A stretch of 64,000 nucleotides of DNA from Atrichornis clamosus. Lineage: Eukaryota; Chordata; Aves; Passeriformes; Menuridae. The notes under the pieces are model-generated. The model saw only the letters and a list, made by a program, of their open reading frames with translations. It had not been told where the DNA came from and did no database searches. Every line of letters starts with the position of its first letter. The first letter of the stretch is position 1. Below are positions 24,801-37,802 of this stretch, in pieces. The stretch lies in contig WBMZ01000217.1 in the NCBI GenBank assembly GCA_013400975.1, forward strand, positions 1 to 64,000. The letters are read 5' to 3'. The translations under genes and the position numbers were made by a program.

Positions 24801-27800
24801 TCTGGCTGCACCAGTTGTCAAATGTAAATGACATTTCAGATCTTACTGACTTCCACCTCTCTGCTCTGAGACTTCTCTTCACAGCCACTGCCTTTTAAAA
24901 CTCATTTTATTAAGACTTTAAAATTTAAAACCAGGAAAAAAAATTATTTCTGTGCCTTGGATTCTGACATTCGTTTCTGACACAGATGGAGGGGAATTTC
25001 TCCTTTAAAATTACATCTGTAGATAACCTTGTAAAGGAACACTGGTCCTTCCTTCCTGCCAATAGAAGCATCATTTTGACTGCACACAAACTGGAAGGTC
25101 ACGGGTTCAGACAGACTTGAAAATATATTGATTTATTTTGAAGGAAGGGAGTAGTGCACTGCAGTTATATTACACTGTGCACATTAATATCACTCACCTT
25201 CACTCTCCCACACACTTTTTTGCACTGTCAGATCATCTTTCAGCATAGCTCCTAAAAAAAAAATAAATCACAGATATGTCTGTGTAAGTTAACTTTTTGA
25301 TAGGATAGGATAAAATGTTTGAGAAGTTGTGTCAGAAAAGCAGTCTTCATATCATGCTGGGTTTCTATCTCTGCTTCAAGCCTCGGGAGGTCCTGATATC
25401 TCTCCATGTGCAGCGTAAGAAGATAAGGAGCCTAACTCAAAGCTCTAGGTTGTCCTCTGGAGCAGGGCTCCTTTCTAGGTCAGGCCAGGAGTGTTTCACC
25501 TGGACTGTGTGCACACAGCCTCTGAGAGGGCAGAGCCCAACAACTCACACACCCTACCTGGTGGAAGGTAAATAATCAGTCCAGTGATGTACTTGCAGAT
25601 CCATTGCTTCCGGAGAAGGGTTCCTGGAGAGACTGTCCTCAAAGTGCCACTGGAACACCAAAAAGTCTTTTATCCATTAATGCATGGTGGAAAAAGATCC
25701 AGTAAAAAATTTCCCCATCAAGTTGTGCTTTTTGCACCCCTTGCCAACACTGAATGATCTCACCCTTAAAGGCACACAAACTTCCCGGGTTGTGCACAGT
25801 TCTTCTATGTACAAATGTAGCTGCTCAGGGGCAGAATTTTATCCTCTGTCACCTGCTCCAGCATCATGGATCTACTCTGCTTTTCCCACCCGATTCGATC
25901 TCCAGACTAAGTGACATTTTCATTTTTCACACGAGCTCAAACCACTTCTAGCTGCTCTCCAGATTATTTTCTTGACACGGGTGTGTGTTCTGACCCCGTT
26001 TGATACGGTGCTCTAGCTTTATCTTGTGAGAAAAATCTTCCTCAGTTAGCTCATGTGGGAAGTCCCCCTCTGAACCAATTGTGTGTGCAAAGCAAGCGTG
26101 ATACAAAACACATAATCCAAAGGTACTTAATGTGCAGTGAGCTGCCCTACTTTTGGTAGAATTGTCCTACTTTTCACTAAGGCATTTTGCGTTCCTCCTC
26201 TCTCATAAATTGGCCAAATATCCTACTTTTTGCCATTATGTTTTACTTTTCTTTCCTTGAGGAAAAATAAGGAAGATAAAGCTTACAGAGGATGTGCAAA
26301 ACATTTTTCCACATTCCTTCTGTATTTCTTTGTTTTTTTAAATTTTAATTCTATCAACATTCATCTCAGCACTAGAAAAAACAGCACTAAGAGCAGGTTT
26401 TGCTTCAGTCATGCCTTGTATTTAAATCAACTGATCAAAAGCACTTTATTGACATTTATTAAGCCAAATTAAGCTCACGAGAAGTATTAAGATTGTCTTG
26501 TTCCTAGAGCAAGAAAGGTTAAAGGATTTTCTTCTGGCCCTGCTTGTCAGTCATAGAAACAAGAAGCACAGATCAAAATTATTGTGCTATTCCCTGTTTT
26601 TATTGCCTCTATTTCGTTGGGGTTTTGGGGGCTGTAAGAGCTAATAACACAGCGCAATATTTACTGTGGTATCTATTAGGGGTTTGTACACAAATGTTAA
26701 GGGGACATTTATAACTAATACAGAAAAAAAAAACCGAACCAGGCCATACATAGAAAAACATTATTAGCTAATCACAGTTAACCACAAACAGAGCTGAACC
26801 ACCAGGAATGTTCTTCTATTCCAAAGTATGCACATATCAAGAACTAATTGTATAAATGACTCAAATTACTACTAGTTGTGATGAAAGCATGGTGTTGACA
26901 AAGTCAGCCTGACCATGTGACAAGGGCTGAACATTTCTGTAACTCCTCCCTGCACTCCACCTCTATTTCTTTAATTCTGGATTCCTCAAGTCGAGCTTTG
27001 GTTCCAAAAACAACCTCCTTTTTAAACACACCCTTCAAAGCAGAACTTAAAATCTCTCAAGCATGGTTTTTTCTTTCAAAGTGCCCAGAAAAAAATGGCC
27101 CCAGATGACCCTTTAGCTGGGCAAGACAGGTCTCTCGTCATTCCTTCCACTCAAACACACACACACATTCCTCCTTCACATTCCCTCCCACCAAGCCATG
27201 GTCCTCACTCGGGTTCTTCTTCCACTCCTGCCCGAGGGACACCGTGGCACCACTCCTGCTGTTCAGCTTTAGATCATGCCTGAACCACTGCATGCAAGGG
27301 CATCTTCTGTGCAGACAGAGACAGAGCCTTGGTGTTCAATCTGCTGGAATGTGTGGCAAAATCAACCCAACATTTTTGCTCAGGGAGGGTTTTCCCTGAA
27401 ATTGTATCAGTTTTAAATGTGACCTGCTGGATTCAAAGGGTTTGAATGAAAGTCGGACCCAATTATTTATTTAGTGGTTTCAGTGAAAGAAAATTCCTTG
27501 TCTCTTCTCATCTATGTCTGGACCATCGATTTTCATCATTCCTCTTTCAGACTGAATTATGAGAGAGTTCTCTTGGCTGACTGTTATGGAGAAAAGGAGA
27601 CCAAATACATGAAGACACGCACACAGAGTCATGTGGGAAACCTCAAAGACACATATTTGGGAGTAGAACTGCGAGTGCTGAAGCTCAGACCTTAACCACC
27701 ACTCGCTGAAACAATGACCTCTCCTCCCAGAATTTAAACTTCTTCACATGACAAACATTGCTACAAACAGGGGAACAAGGCACTCTATATTATAGCATGA

Positions 27801-28459
27801 TACAGAGAAACAAAATGAACAATATTTGCACAATTCTGACACTAACCTCTGACAAACCACACTGCTGTGATTATAATTGTCTTCAATATACATAAGAGAT
27901 TGATGAAGGCAAATGAAGATATTGAAATGTTCAAAAGCAAAGTAAAAAAAAACCCTATGAGAGTTTGGAAAAATCCAGCTGGATATTCCCTTTATAATAT
28001 CTTTGCATATAAATTTACCAAGTGCCAACCTTAAATTTTTCCCCCAGCTTGACTAAGTTACTTTCAATGCTTGAGGAAGGTGCCAGCTTAATATGTGTTG
28101 TTTTTAAAGATCATTTATTGTTCATTTCTTAGAAATGAACAATACCCAGGGATAGAGTTTTCCTATCCTAGATCAGCACTGTATTACAATTGTGGCCAGG
28201 AAGGATCTGTTTAAGAGATAAGTGTCTGAGTCCTTTTCAGTGCTGTCCTTGCAGAGGCTTTAATTAGGAACTTCAATTAGTCTATTTTCTCATTGCCTTC
28301 TTTACAGGATATACTGCTCATTAGAGAGGTGTTGAAACCTGGGCATATTTGCAACAAAACAGGCTGGCAAACCTCTTTCACAAAGACACAGAGCCATCAC
28401 AAGAAAATTAGAGGTCCAGCTCCAAAATAACGGGGCTGGGTGTGAACCACTGACCTGTA
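21883..28459. other. Non-coding AT-rich DNA
   Basis: About 6.6 kb with no recognised exon, RNA gene or mobile element. It holds an 11-base A run near 22990, T-rich runs near 23737-23770 and 24295-24304, a G4T4G5 string at 26619-26631, a short (CA)n near 27158-27168, and a perfect palindrome at 28116-28144. Reading frames are all under 100 codons. Confidence 0.65.
28116..28144. repeat. Perfect inverted repeat, 14-bp arms, 1-base spacer
   Basis: Arm 28116-28129 reads TATTGTTCATTTCT, base 28130 is T, and arm 28131-28144 is its exact reverse complement. With a one-base centre this is effectively a palindrome that could extrude a cruciform, or bind a symmetric protein dimer. The arms contain ATTGTT/AACAAT, a SOX-type core, on both sides. 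No transposon ends are recognisable around it. Confidence 0.9.
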
Positions 28460-28600
28460 TCATAGAGTCAGAGAATCACAGAATCGTTAGGTTGGAAAAG
28501 ACCTCTGAGACCATGGAGTTCACCACGAAACCATGGCCCCAGGTGCCACATCTACATGGTTTTTGAAGGCTTCCAGGTTCCACCATTTCCACACTCCTCA
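28460..28600 (-). mobile_element. CR1 LINE, 3' fragment of a second subfamily
   Basis: Minus-strand CR1: terminal repeats at 28460-28485 (ATAGAGTCAGAGAATCACAG-like), then CGTTAGGTTGGAAAAGACCT, the AAACCATGGCCCC segment and GCTTCCAGG...CCACCATTTCC to about 28600. The sequence differs from the copies at 5.2 and 21.7 kb in the way CR1 subfamilies differ. It is 5'-truncated and non-coding. Confidence 0.9.
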
Positions 28601-31600
28601 TTACCTTGTGTCATACTCACAATTCCCTCAGGCAGCCAAGTTTCTGCCATGATTTCTAAGCACCCTGAAGTACTTGCTCCTTCGGGACTTCTGGTGGGGT
28701 AATTCATTTTAAGTACATCATCAAGCTACAGAATCTGATTTATGAGCTCCATTCTTTATCCTTGATAACGACTAAATTTTGCACACTTACTGAAAGAATT
28801 TGCCCTTTGTTTTGCTCTCCAGAAAATTGACATATTAGTGCCCTCCACCACACACATTCACAGGAAAGGACCACTGAGTCAGGAATAGGGGAGCTCGAGG
28901 CCAGATTTTTCATTCATCTCTACAGGCAGGATTTTGTTCGTCAACATGAATTCCTCTAATTCCACCCAAGACACCTCCGGCATGAGTTCAGCCTCATGTT
29001 TCATAGACCCACCTCAGCCAGAAGGAAGTGTACCTACAAAATGACAGTTCAGGCTGGCCAAGAGCTTTCAATTCCATTAGGTTGTTTTGTTCTGTTTTTT
29101 TTTTCCCCCTGTTTTATCAGTAATCTGAGAAATGAGGTGAGTCATTCAGACACCTTACAAAATTTGGCCAGCACCTTGCAGTTTTGGCACCGCGTTTGAA
29201 AGAATTTATCTAGGAATGGATAACTGAAAGGAGCCAGGATAAACGTAGGTGGAAGTTCTACAGACTCCCTTCCCCAGTCTCAGAGGAGACGTGCACGTTC
29301 AGGCTGCCAAACAGAAACCCAGCTGCAGGGTCTGCTCCCTTCCCACAGATGTAGGGGTGCCCCAAGGGCTCCTCTTCTAAAGCCCAAAAGTGAGCAGCAG
29401 GGATGATAGCCACAAAGCTAGCAGTTCTGTGGCAGCTGCTGTTTTTCCTTACACCTCCCAAACTTGGCTTCTTGCTCAGCTGTTAAGCTCCCACTCCTCT
29501 ACCAGGAGCATCTGACAGCTGAACAGGAATTCTGTAGCTGATCGTCGACATCCCACTTAAGTCATACCTGATTTCTGCTTCATCTTGGCTTTGTCTAAGC
29601 TCTAGTTCAAGCTCTCATGTGGTCCTTATCTATGCCATATATGGCAGCATTAGGATTGTTCCTATTCTTTTTCCCCTTCTCCTATTCTTTTTCATCTTTG
29701 CTGGTGGCTTCCTGTACTGCTGACAATTTCAGTTGTGATTTAACACAAAGTCAAAGGGCTTCCTGAGGGTGTCAAAGACCAAATTCTACTTCAGAATCTA
29801 CCAAAAAGTACTGTTAGAGATGTGCACATCTCTTGTTGTTCAAACATTTTCAAACCAAAAGAAATATTTCAGGAGTCCATTGTCAAAAAGCAAAGGAGTA
29901 GACTGTGCTGAACAACTCCAGGCACATAAGGTTCTTGGAGAAGTGGTGCTTCCAGAGGTTAGGCTACTGTTTTAAGTGTAATTGGGGTAAAAGTGAGGAA
30001 AGGGAGGAAATCTATCTTCATATTGTCTGACTTTCTCTAACCACCTGTCAGTAGCCTATTCAACACAGTATATACTCGGACTTTGTAATTTTTTTCTTCT
30101 TCATCAGGAAACCAACCCTTAAAACCCATCACTGTTTTCCAGAGGGGACTTCAAATTTCTGAGCCACTCTGAAAACCTCAGATGGAAAAACAAAGCACCT
30201 TATAAAGGCCTCAGTGACTCTTGCAGCCTTCTGTCACCCATTTAAGCAGGGTTATGTCTTTTGTGGTCATGAAGTGACGAAAGCTCCTTGCAAGCTTCGT
30301 TTTTCCAGCAGGCCCAGAGCCAGATGCCACAGCCCACAAAGTGGTCAAGCTTGGCAAGGGAGATGCTCTGTTGCAGCACATCTCTTGGACAGCTCCCATC
30401 CAAAAGGGCTTCAAGGGAGGCCTGGCAGCAGTTCCAAACTATTCCCCCAGAGAAACCCTGAGGAAAATTGCAAAGGTAGCTCAGCTTAGGATTTCCTTGT
30501 TAATGCAATGGGGACTGGTTTGCATCCTTTGTTCTGGGCCCAAACTGGTTCAGGTGAACAAGTTCTCTATTTTACTTTTCATTCCCCTATCAAATGGTAA
30601 AATTAAGTGTTGACCTGCACATCACACAGATATTTTCTCTTGCTGAAAAAAATAAAGTTAAATATTAAAAAAATAAACCAAGAATACATCAACACAACAC
30701 TCTGTAATTGTGTAAATTGTAGATCTTCTGAAAGTGTGACTAGAGCATGGAGAGAAAAGAGATCATGATTCAGTTTGTATGAAGAGTACACATTTATAAC
30801 TTTGAAAACAGTTGCGTAAGTTAAATGAGACTCAAGATAATAACACAGTAAAAATGCACCCAAAATAGCCACTCATCCATCATTTTAAACATGTGTTTAA
30901 GTAGACAAGGTAGATAATGTGATACTTCTTATTGGGACAAGAATATTTTAGAAAGTTCAAGCTTGAGGGCCCAGAAGTTCTGCTTCTGGATGTGTTATTA
31001 TATAAAGATTAGATTAATTATTCTTGTTTCAATAAAAGATATGTTATCTGCACTGTCTTAGATTGAAATTTCTTGTTCTTGGACCAATAAAGATACAGCT
31101 ATTCAAGTTTTCCATTATTTTGACTAAACCTCAGAGTATTTAAAGCACATCTTATAAAAAAACAGTGGTGGATTATGCCCAAAAGGCAACCTTACACAGA
31201 GACTCAAAGATGATTCGGAGTCTGTTCCCAAGCTAGCAAAACCCAGGAGAACTAAACTAAAATCCAGGAGAAATTAAGTTCTGATTTTCCTCCATCAGAA
31301 CTGCAGAGTAGAACTCAACCCATTCTCTAAAACTTCAACCCTCTTTTTTCTGTTTAGAGTTACACTCCATCTTCATTAACCAATAAATCTATCAAAAGAC
31401 AGGATGGGTGCATGGAAGAAATGCAAACAAAACTTTTGGCCTGTTAGGAGCAAGTCTTTTGCCAAAGTGTGATTTGGGGTTTGATAGGCAAAGCTCTGGA
31501 ATCTGGAGATTGCTGAGTGCTAATTAGGCTGCTTGGTAGATTCCTATCTCTGCTGCTGTCTTCTCAAGGAGCAGGTCTGGGCCTGAGACTGCAGGAGCTT

Positions 31601-34600
31601 TGAGACTCCTTTCCAGGTTCACTGTGGATTTCACTTTCCTGCCCAGACCCAGGAGTTTGGACTCAAAGGGGTCTTTGAAATCCCACAAACACCAGTGACT
31701 TAGCCAGACTGACTAATGGGGTTAGTTCATGAGTTTTATTCCACGGGGTAGAAAATGGCCTTAAAAGTTCAGTCCAGTGAATTACAAATCTGCTAATATT
31801 ACCAGTGGATTAAGCAGGCCATAAGAACTTGACAAGCACCTTGAATTCAGTAATAATCAGGCTGGAAAATCCATGAGCCAAATGACCAGTAAAAATTATA
31901 GAATTGAAATTTTGGTTCAAGGCTTTTGCTTGAAGATAACCTTGGGACAAGAAGTTTTAGAGCTGCAAATTACAGCCATATTTTAGCTCATCTTTGCACT
32001 TGTTGACTAGTACTACACAGTTCTGTCTTCTTGTATAAACAACTAACAGCTGTATAGGTTTACATTAAATATTTCCATAAAATTACACTTTGAAGCTGCA
32101 ATCAGTTCTTCAAGAAGAAAAAAAACTTAAGCTCCAGCTCTGTTAGGGTTCCTGCTCTTGTAAAGAATGACCTAAAGTCTATCCATGTGGCAACAAGGGA
32201 TTTTTCTTTCCAAGTGTGCTCTTATGAGAAATGTCCAAGGTTGGTGTTGAAAAGTTAGACTGTAGAAACACATCAGGGCTCTTTCCTCACCCCTCAAACC
32301 ACAGAGTGATTTAGCTAAGTAAAAAGGCCAGGCACATTATGATAATGGAAACCTAAAAGGAAAGTGGCCAAACCACACTTGATTTTGATTCAGTTAAGCT
32401 AATCAAGAACTTTCTTGGTATCCTTTATGCTGTGGCATAAAAGGCAGCAAACCTGAATAGATGAAGAAGAAAGAAAAGTTTTTACATAAAGCTGTAGTCC
32501 GGAGGTTCTCAGTAAAACAGTCAGATGACACGTAAGAAGGAAGTGATTTCTTCTGTAATTTCATTCAATTGACCTTATAAATCTGGTTTTCAGTCAAAGT
32601 AACAAAGGAAACCCAAGAGGAACTTTTATACATACACATATTCATGCAATGTTAGCCCTCTGTTGATACACAGGGCACTTTTAGTGCCCTGGATGGATCT
32701 TGGTGAGGGACTGACAGTGAATTCAAGCTCAGTGATTGCTGTAACCATGCCAGAGGAGGATGAGGACGGTGTTTTCCCAAGCTGTGAATAGCAGTAACTT
32801 AGTGTCATGACAAATAAAATAATTTTACAGAACCTTTCTAATCTCCAAATCAGAACAATGGCAGCAACCAAGCCAATAGGGAAGATGTGTGAATGGAAAC
32901 TTGCAATTATAGCCTTGATTCATTTCAAAATAACCTGACAACAATTATGTTCTGTCAGGAGTGGGAAAGTTTTAGCATTGCCCTGTTGTAGATCCAGGGG
33001 ATGGATCAGAGCCTTAACCTTTGGGCTGGGAGAACATCAAGCCTCCTTCCTGGAACTGGGAGTCCATCTCTTGGCAAAGTCAACTCAAATTCTCGTTCTT
33101 AAAGAGCAAATGGGACAGGTAACATGCCTGCAGGCACCAGTTAACATTACTGCAGAAAGATCACTGCAACTGTGCCTAAAGAGGGGTGAAAGTTAAGTTT
33201 GTTTGGTTTTCCTATGCTTTATTTCCCTTTTTTAATGTTCTTCCGACTGTAACATTGTGAGGTTAAAAAGAACAAATTCCAGCCTGGTCCATTTGCTCCT
33301 AAATCCATGGAGCTCTGCTGCCGTGTGTCTCAAGCCTGGCTAGACCTGCCACTCTCTTTTTTCTGTTCAGTTGCAATCTCTTCAGCTATCTGCACAGTCA
33401 CTGCTAATCAAGTTTTCCATCCCAGCCCCACTTTTAGCAGCCAGTAGGAAAGCAGCAAACACCCAGAAACCAGAGGAGCAGCAGGAACACCAGTGCCTTC
33501 CATTCAAATAACTGAGATCATAAATCAGTTTTAGGTTGCCATTGAAGCCTGATATGGCCACCAACTTTTGTAGAGTTAGACACACAGCAAAATCTTGGCT
33601 TGCTTCAGGGGACTAAAAAAATGAGAGAACAAATAGACTCACCATTTTTCCTTCCTCTTGGAGTCTAATGAAATTATCAAATATGATGAGTCATTCAGTA
33701 AGAACTTCATACCGAAGCTCTTTTAACTTCAGTGAAGTTTTCAATGTGGAAAAGTCTTCAGTTCTTTGGACCATTGTTTTACTGGAGCTAAAAGCACTTA
33801 AAAATGGCTGTAAGAACATATGAAATTTATGGACAGGATGTAGCCCCTGGCTTGCTTTTATTTTCTTTTTCCAGCTTTAAGTCCACTGTCCTGCTTTTAT
33901 CATCCTGCATCTTCACCAAAAGAAAAAAAAAACATTGGGAGATTTTTTAACTTACTTCTACTCCATTCTTTGCTTCCAGCAGTTTCACTTACAGTACATA
34001 TGTGTGTTTAATGTCCTTGTGGGAAGCAGCTCTTTCTCTCCAATCCCAGCTTTCTAGCTTCTCAGTCTTTATTGCTTTAACATTCATCACTAGTAGTGAA
34101 AAAAGGCACCAACGCACACACAAAAAGAAAAGGGAATTGCCTCTCCCTCCCTTTCATTGATTGTTTGGGCTTCAGCTGAACTTCCGTCCTCAACCGTGGC
34201 TGTCACTGATGTGAAGTGCACAACTAAAAGAGCACAGGAATGAGAATTACAGGACACTAAAAAAAAAAACCCCAAAACAATGACCAAAAAAAGCCACTTT
34301 TAAACTTCCTTTAGATTTTACAACCTTTTCTTAGGAACTAATAATTTCAGCCACAGTGCCAGTTTTATTGCACAGCCCTGTGGCTTCCCTATAATGACCG
34401 AGATGTACTGAGTCTGGACTTTTATTGCCAGGAGCATATTCAAAATCCAATATTTCGGTAGTTTGCACTGGCCTTGCACGTCACCACCAGTGGGAACACC
34501 AGTGCATTTCACTTTTGCATATAGTTCAAGCCACAGGCTCTTATCAGGTCTATAAATCTTTCTGACACACAGCCTTTTATTGCCAGCTGTCCAAGTGAAC

Positions 34601-34818
34601 CAGCTCTCAAAGGTTGCTTCGCTGCTCCTCAAAGTCACGATCACAGGAAAGCACAGCCATGTAAATCAGAATTCTGAAGTGCCCTGTCATTTAAAAACAA
34701 ACCTCTGCACCCTCCTCAAAATGCAGATCAACTCGTTTCAAGCCACAGCTTCTTTGAGAAGACAAATAATCTGGAAATACGTGATGCCTGCTATTATTGC
34801 ATTGTGTAGGTAAAGTGT

Positions 34819-34834
34819 AATTAATTAATTAATT
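34819..34834 (+). repeat. (AATT)4 microsatellite
   Basis: Four AATT units in a row. It is self-complementary and also a run of potential homeodomain TAATTA cores. Confidence 0.85.
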
Positions 34835-34960
34835 GCACCCGTGATATTGCAGTGTTAATACTCTTCAACAACAAAAAAATGCCATGAAATGTGACATTGA
34901 ATGCTCGGTGATGCTCAAATGTCAATGAGTGAACTGCAGTCAAAGGAACTATTTCCTGGG

Positions 34961-34979
34961 AAATTTGCATAGCAAATTT
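34961..34979. promoter_or_regulatory. Hairpin with POU octamer
   Basis: Arms AAATTTGC (34961-34968) and GCAAATTT (34972-34979) flank ATA. The sequence ATTTGCAT at 34963-34970 is the exact reverse complement of the POU-domain octamer ATGCAAAT. An octamer within an inverted repeat is a candidate binding site; this is inferred from the motif alone. Confidence 0.35.
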
Positions 34980-37694
34980 GGGTACAAATACAGGATGTCC
35001 CTTCTGCCCTCTCCAGCCTGGAGGACAAGAAATATCTCAATAAAATTTTGCTTTGCTGTGATCCAACACACTGCAGAGAATCTACTGGATTAACTAACTT
35101 ATGATTCTCCCTGGATCCAATGCCTGAATGTTCCCTTCAGGATTTCCACATGCCATCATCTGGGAGTGCCCAAGATGCTGACCCATCATCCAGCCTCGTG
35201 ACTCCCATCTGTTTTATTTGCATTTCTGATGATAGCATGAATCTTTAGGTGGACTTTGACCTTTTGACTTCTCTTGAGCAAGAGCACAGGAGTCAATTCT
35301 TCAAGTAGTTACATCCAAACAATCCCTTTGATATAAGAAAGGCCTGCTCTCGGGTTTATGGAGAGACACTGCTAAACTTGACCTTTAATCTAATTGGCAC
35401 TGTAGAATAGTTCAAACAAACAAAAAAAAAGCACAACATAAGCCAGATTCAATAGTAAGTTGCTAACAATTACCACCACAGCAGGAAAAGATGGCTTTAT
35501 CTCAAAAGGCAAATGGAACCACCTGACCCAAGACAAAGAACAGTTCACAAGTCCTCATCACCATGACACTGGAAAGCCTATCAGGGCATTCACCTGGCTT
35601 TCCCTAGAGGAAGAACTGGCAGTGGTAAGCAGCATTGCAATCAATAGCACGGGCTGGCATGATCACCTTGTGCTAAGTGTGTTTGCCAAGTGCAGTAGAA
35701 GTTAATATTCAGTGGAAGTTCAATAGCCACCGTTGGTTCAGCATATTAGTCCATAGCAGGAGATTTCCCTGCTATTTTGCAAATGTGCACCTTGACAAAA
35801 CACCAGATAGCGAATGCCAACCGTGGGCTGCTGCACCTTGTAATCTGGGCTGTCGCTGCACAGCAGATGCCGTGGAGACTGATCTTATGGTGTTTCCCTC
35901 ACATAAATCTCCTCTAAGAACACCTGCGGATCCCATGAAAGCACCGCAGTGAGAGGACCAAACCCCTGTGCACAGGCTGGTGCCTGAGCTGCTTTGCAGC
36001 CCCTTGGTGCTATTCCTGTGATGCCCTCAAGTGCAGGTGCAGGGAAGAGCAGCACACGAGCTGACAGAGTGCAACCTGCAGCCCAAGCAAGCGTCATTCC
36101 AAGAGGCTTCCCCTGGTTTTGACCACAAAATGGGTGCTCTGCATTTCCAAAGCTGGAAACAGCGAGAGCTGCAGGTTGTTGCAGCCGAATGAGATCAACC
36201 CCAGCTGGAGTTACAACTACGTCCATTCATTCTGTGTGAACTTGTGATCATAGTAAAAAGCTCAAAGAAATTTAAAATGTGTTCATTGGCATTTTAATGG
36301 CATGTCAGATGTGCAAATATCTGTCTTCAGCAGACAGGAGGTTAGTGCATCTCCCAGGGACTCAGCTAGAGGGAGGCTCCTTCCTTGATTTGAACCATCA
36401 GGAGTTCTCCCTGCAGCTCTGCTAGATTTACCTCACAAAGGAAGCAAAATTAGTAATCTAGGGAGTACTACCACTCCTTGCTACAATACAACATACACTT
36501 TTTTCCACCCTGGAAAAGAATTTGGTCAAACTTGGAAAATAGAGTGAGAGTTCCTGGCCTTTAGCACTCTTTCCAAGTGAACTTAAATTTTCAAAGCACC
36601 TCCACAGAGCTCCCCTCAATCAACAAAGGAACACAGCCATGGTGTAGTGCCAGGCTCTCCTTCTGTTAACACAAAAAAGCCACAGTGGGATCTGTTAAAA
36701 GTTGCAGGTGAGTCACAGGTTTAGTCCTTGGTTATAGACTTAGACAAAGCAGTAAGGTGGGACATAAGATTTGAGATTTGGCCAGGGTTCTAGTTCAACA
36801 GAAGGAGCACCAGATTGTTCAATAGGATCCATCCTAAATGGCGAAAGACACTTGAGGTCATAATTTTCAAAATCTTTTTGCCATTTCTCAACAGCTCCAG
36901 TTTGTGTTTGGCTGGATATTTTTTTCTGACTACAAGACGAAGCAGGTCCAGAGGTCCTTCACTTGTGCCTTGCATTCCCAAATTCCCAGCAGTCCTGCCT
37001 TTCAGACTCTGACACTTACTCTCTGGGCAGAAACTGATTCAATTATAGGAATAATATCAAGGGTCCTAGAAGATTACTAAAAAAACCCCCAAATCAAAAC
37101 CTTAAAAATGTAATGAGCACGCACAGCTCCGATTTCCTTGAAAGAAGCGGATATTCAGCACCACTCAGAAATGGGCCAAGAAGCTTAATATGAAAAGGGT
37201 AATCAGTCTATTATTATTATAGGAGGAATTGCAGGACCAGAAACGGAATTATACAACTTGTATTTACTTTTAATCCCTGAAACCTCTCATCACCTAGAGG
37301 AAAGTCATTTTAAAAAACGTGACTGTATATCGGTTGAGAATTTTACCAACCTCTGATATAAATGCTGGGGCTTTATTTTTGCCACAGTAGATTCATTTCT
37401 TTATCTTAATTCATGAATGGTGGATTTCGGGCCCAAACTATAAAAAGGGAGACATGACCCAAGGTCTTCCAACACATGGGAGATGTCAGCAAAACTCATA
37501 GCAAAACATGGACTATAGCAAAGAGAAAAAACCCCAAAGTATACAGCAACAACATATTCCCAGTACTACAAACACTACCCTTCAGAGATTTCAGAATTGT
37601 TTATAAAACATAAAACACTGCAATATATTCTCCTCTGCTATGCAACATTTTATCCTAAAATACTTTGCATCTAGATTTCCAGGTACCTGGACAC

Positions 37695-37802
37695 AGCTGT
37701 TATCCACACTTTACAAGTGACAGAGCTGTGACAGAAGACACCTGGCTCAGTGTCTCACAGCAACTCAGCAGCAGAGCCTGAAAATCACTTCAGACTTCTT
37801 GA
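37695..37802 (-). mobile_element. Probable MIR-type SINE relic
   Basis: The segment reads like a decayed mammalian-wide interspersed repeat in reverse orientation: TTATCCACACTTTACAAGTG, then GACAGAGCTGTGACAGAAG, CTCAGTGTCTCACAGCAACTCAG, and AGCAGAGCCTGAAAATCACTTCAG. The order and spacing fit the MIR core, where the family has TTATCCCCATTTTACA, the GTCACACAGC block and GGCAGAGC. Despite the name, MIR-like elements predate amniotes and survive as relics in birds. The call is from visual similarity only. Confidence 0.55.

Larger units (their letters stand above)
28601..37694. other. Non-coding DNA, 9 kb; a possible conserved stretch at 34.3-34.8 kb
   Basis: No recognised exon or repeat body. 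It holds a 13-bp direct repeat CCTATTCTTTTTC at 29661-29673 and 29681-29693, A/C-rich short tracts near 34259-34275 and 37078-37090, an AATT tandem repeat at 34819-34834, and a hairpin containing a POU octamer at 34961-34979. The segment 34320-34700 is high-complexity and twice contains CTTTTATTGCCAG. It has a 108-codon minus-strand frame that I do not recognise. A 113-codon minus-strand frame at 35885-36226 is likewise unsupported. Confidence 0.55.

Noticed and set aside
26619..26631. G4T4G5 telomere-like string
   Set aside because: Only two G tracts, not tandemly repeated, so it is neither an interstitial telomere nor a G-quadruplex motif.
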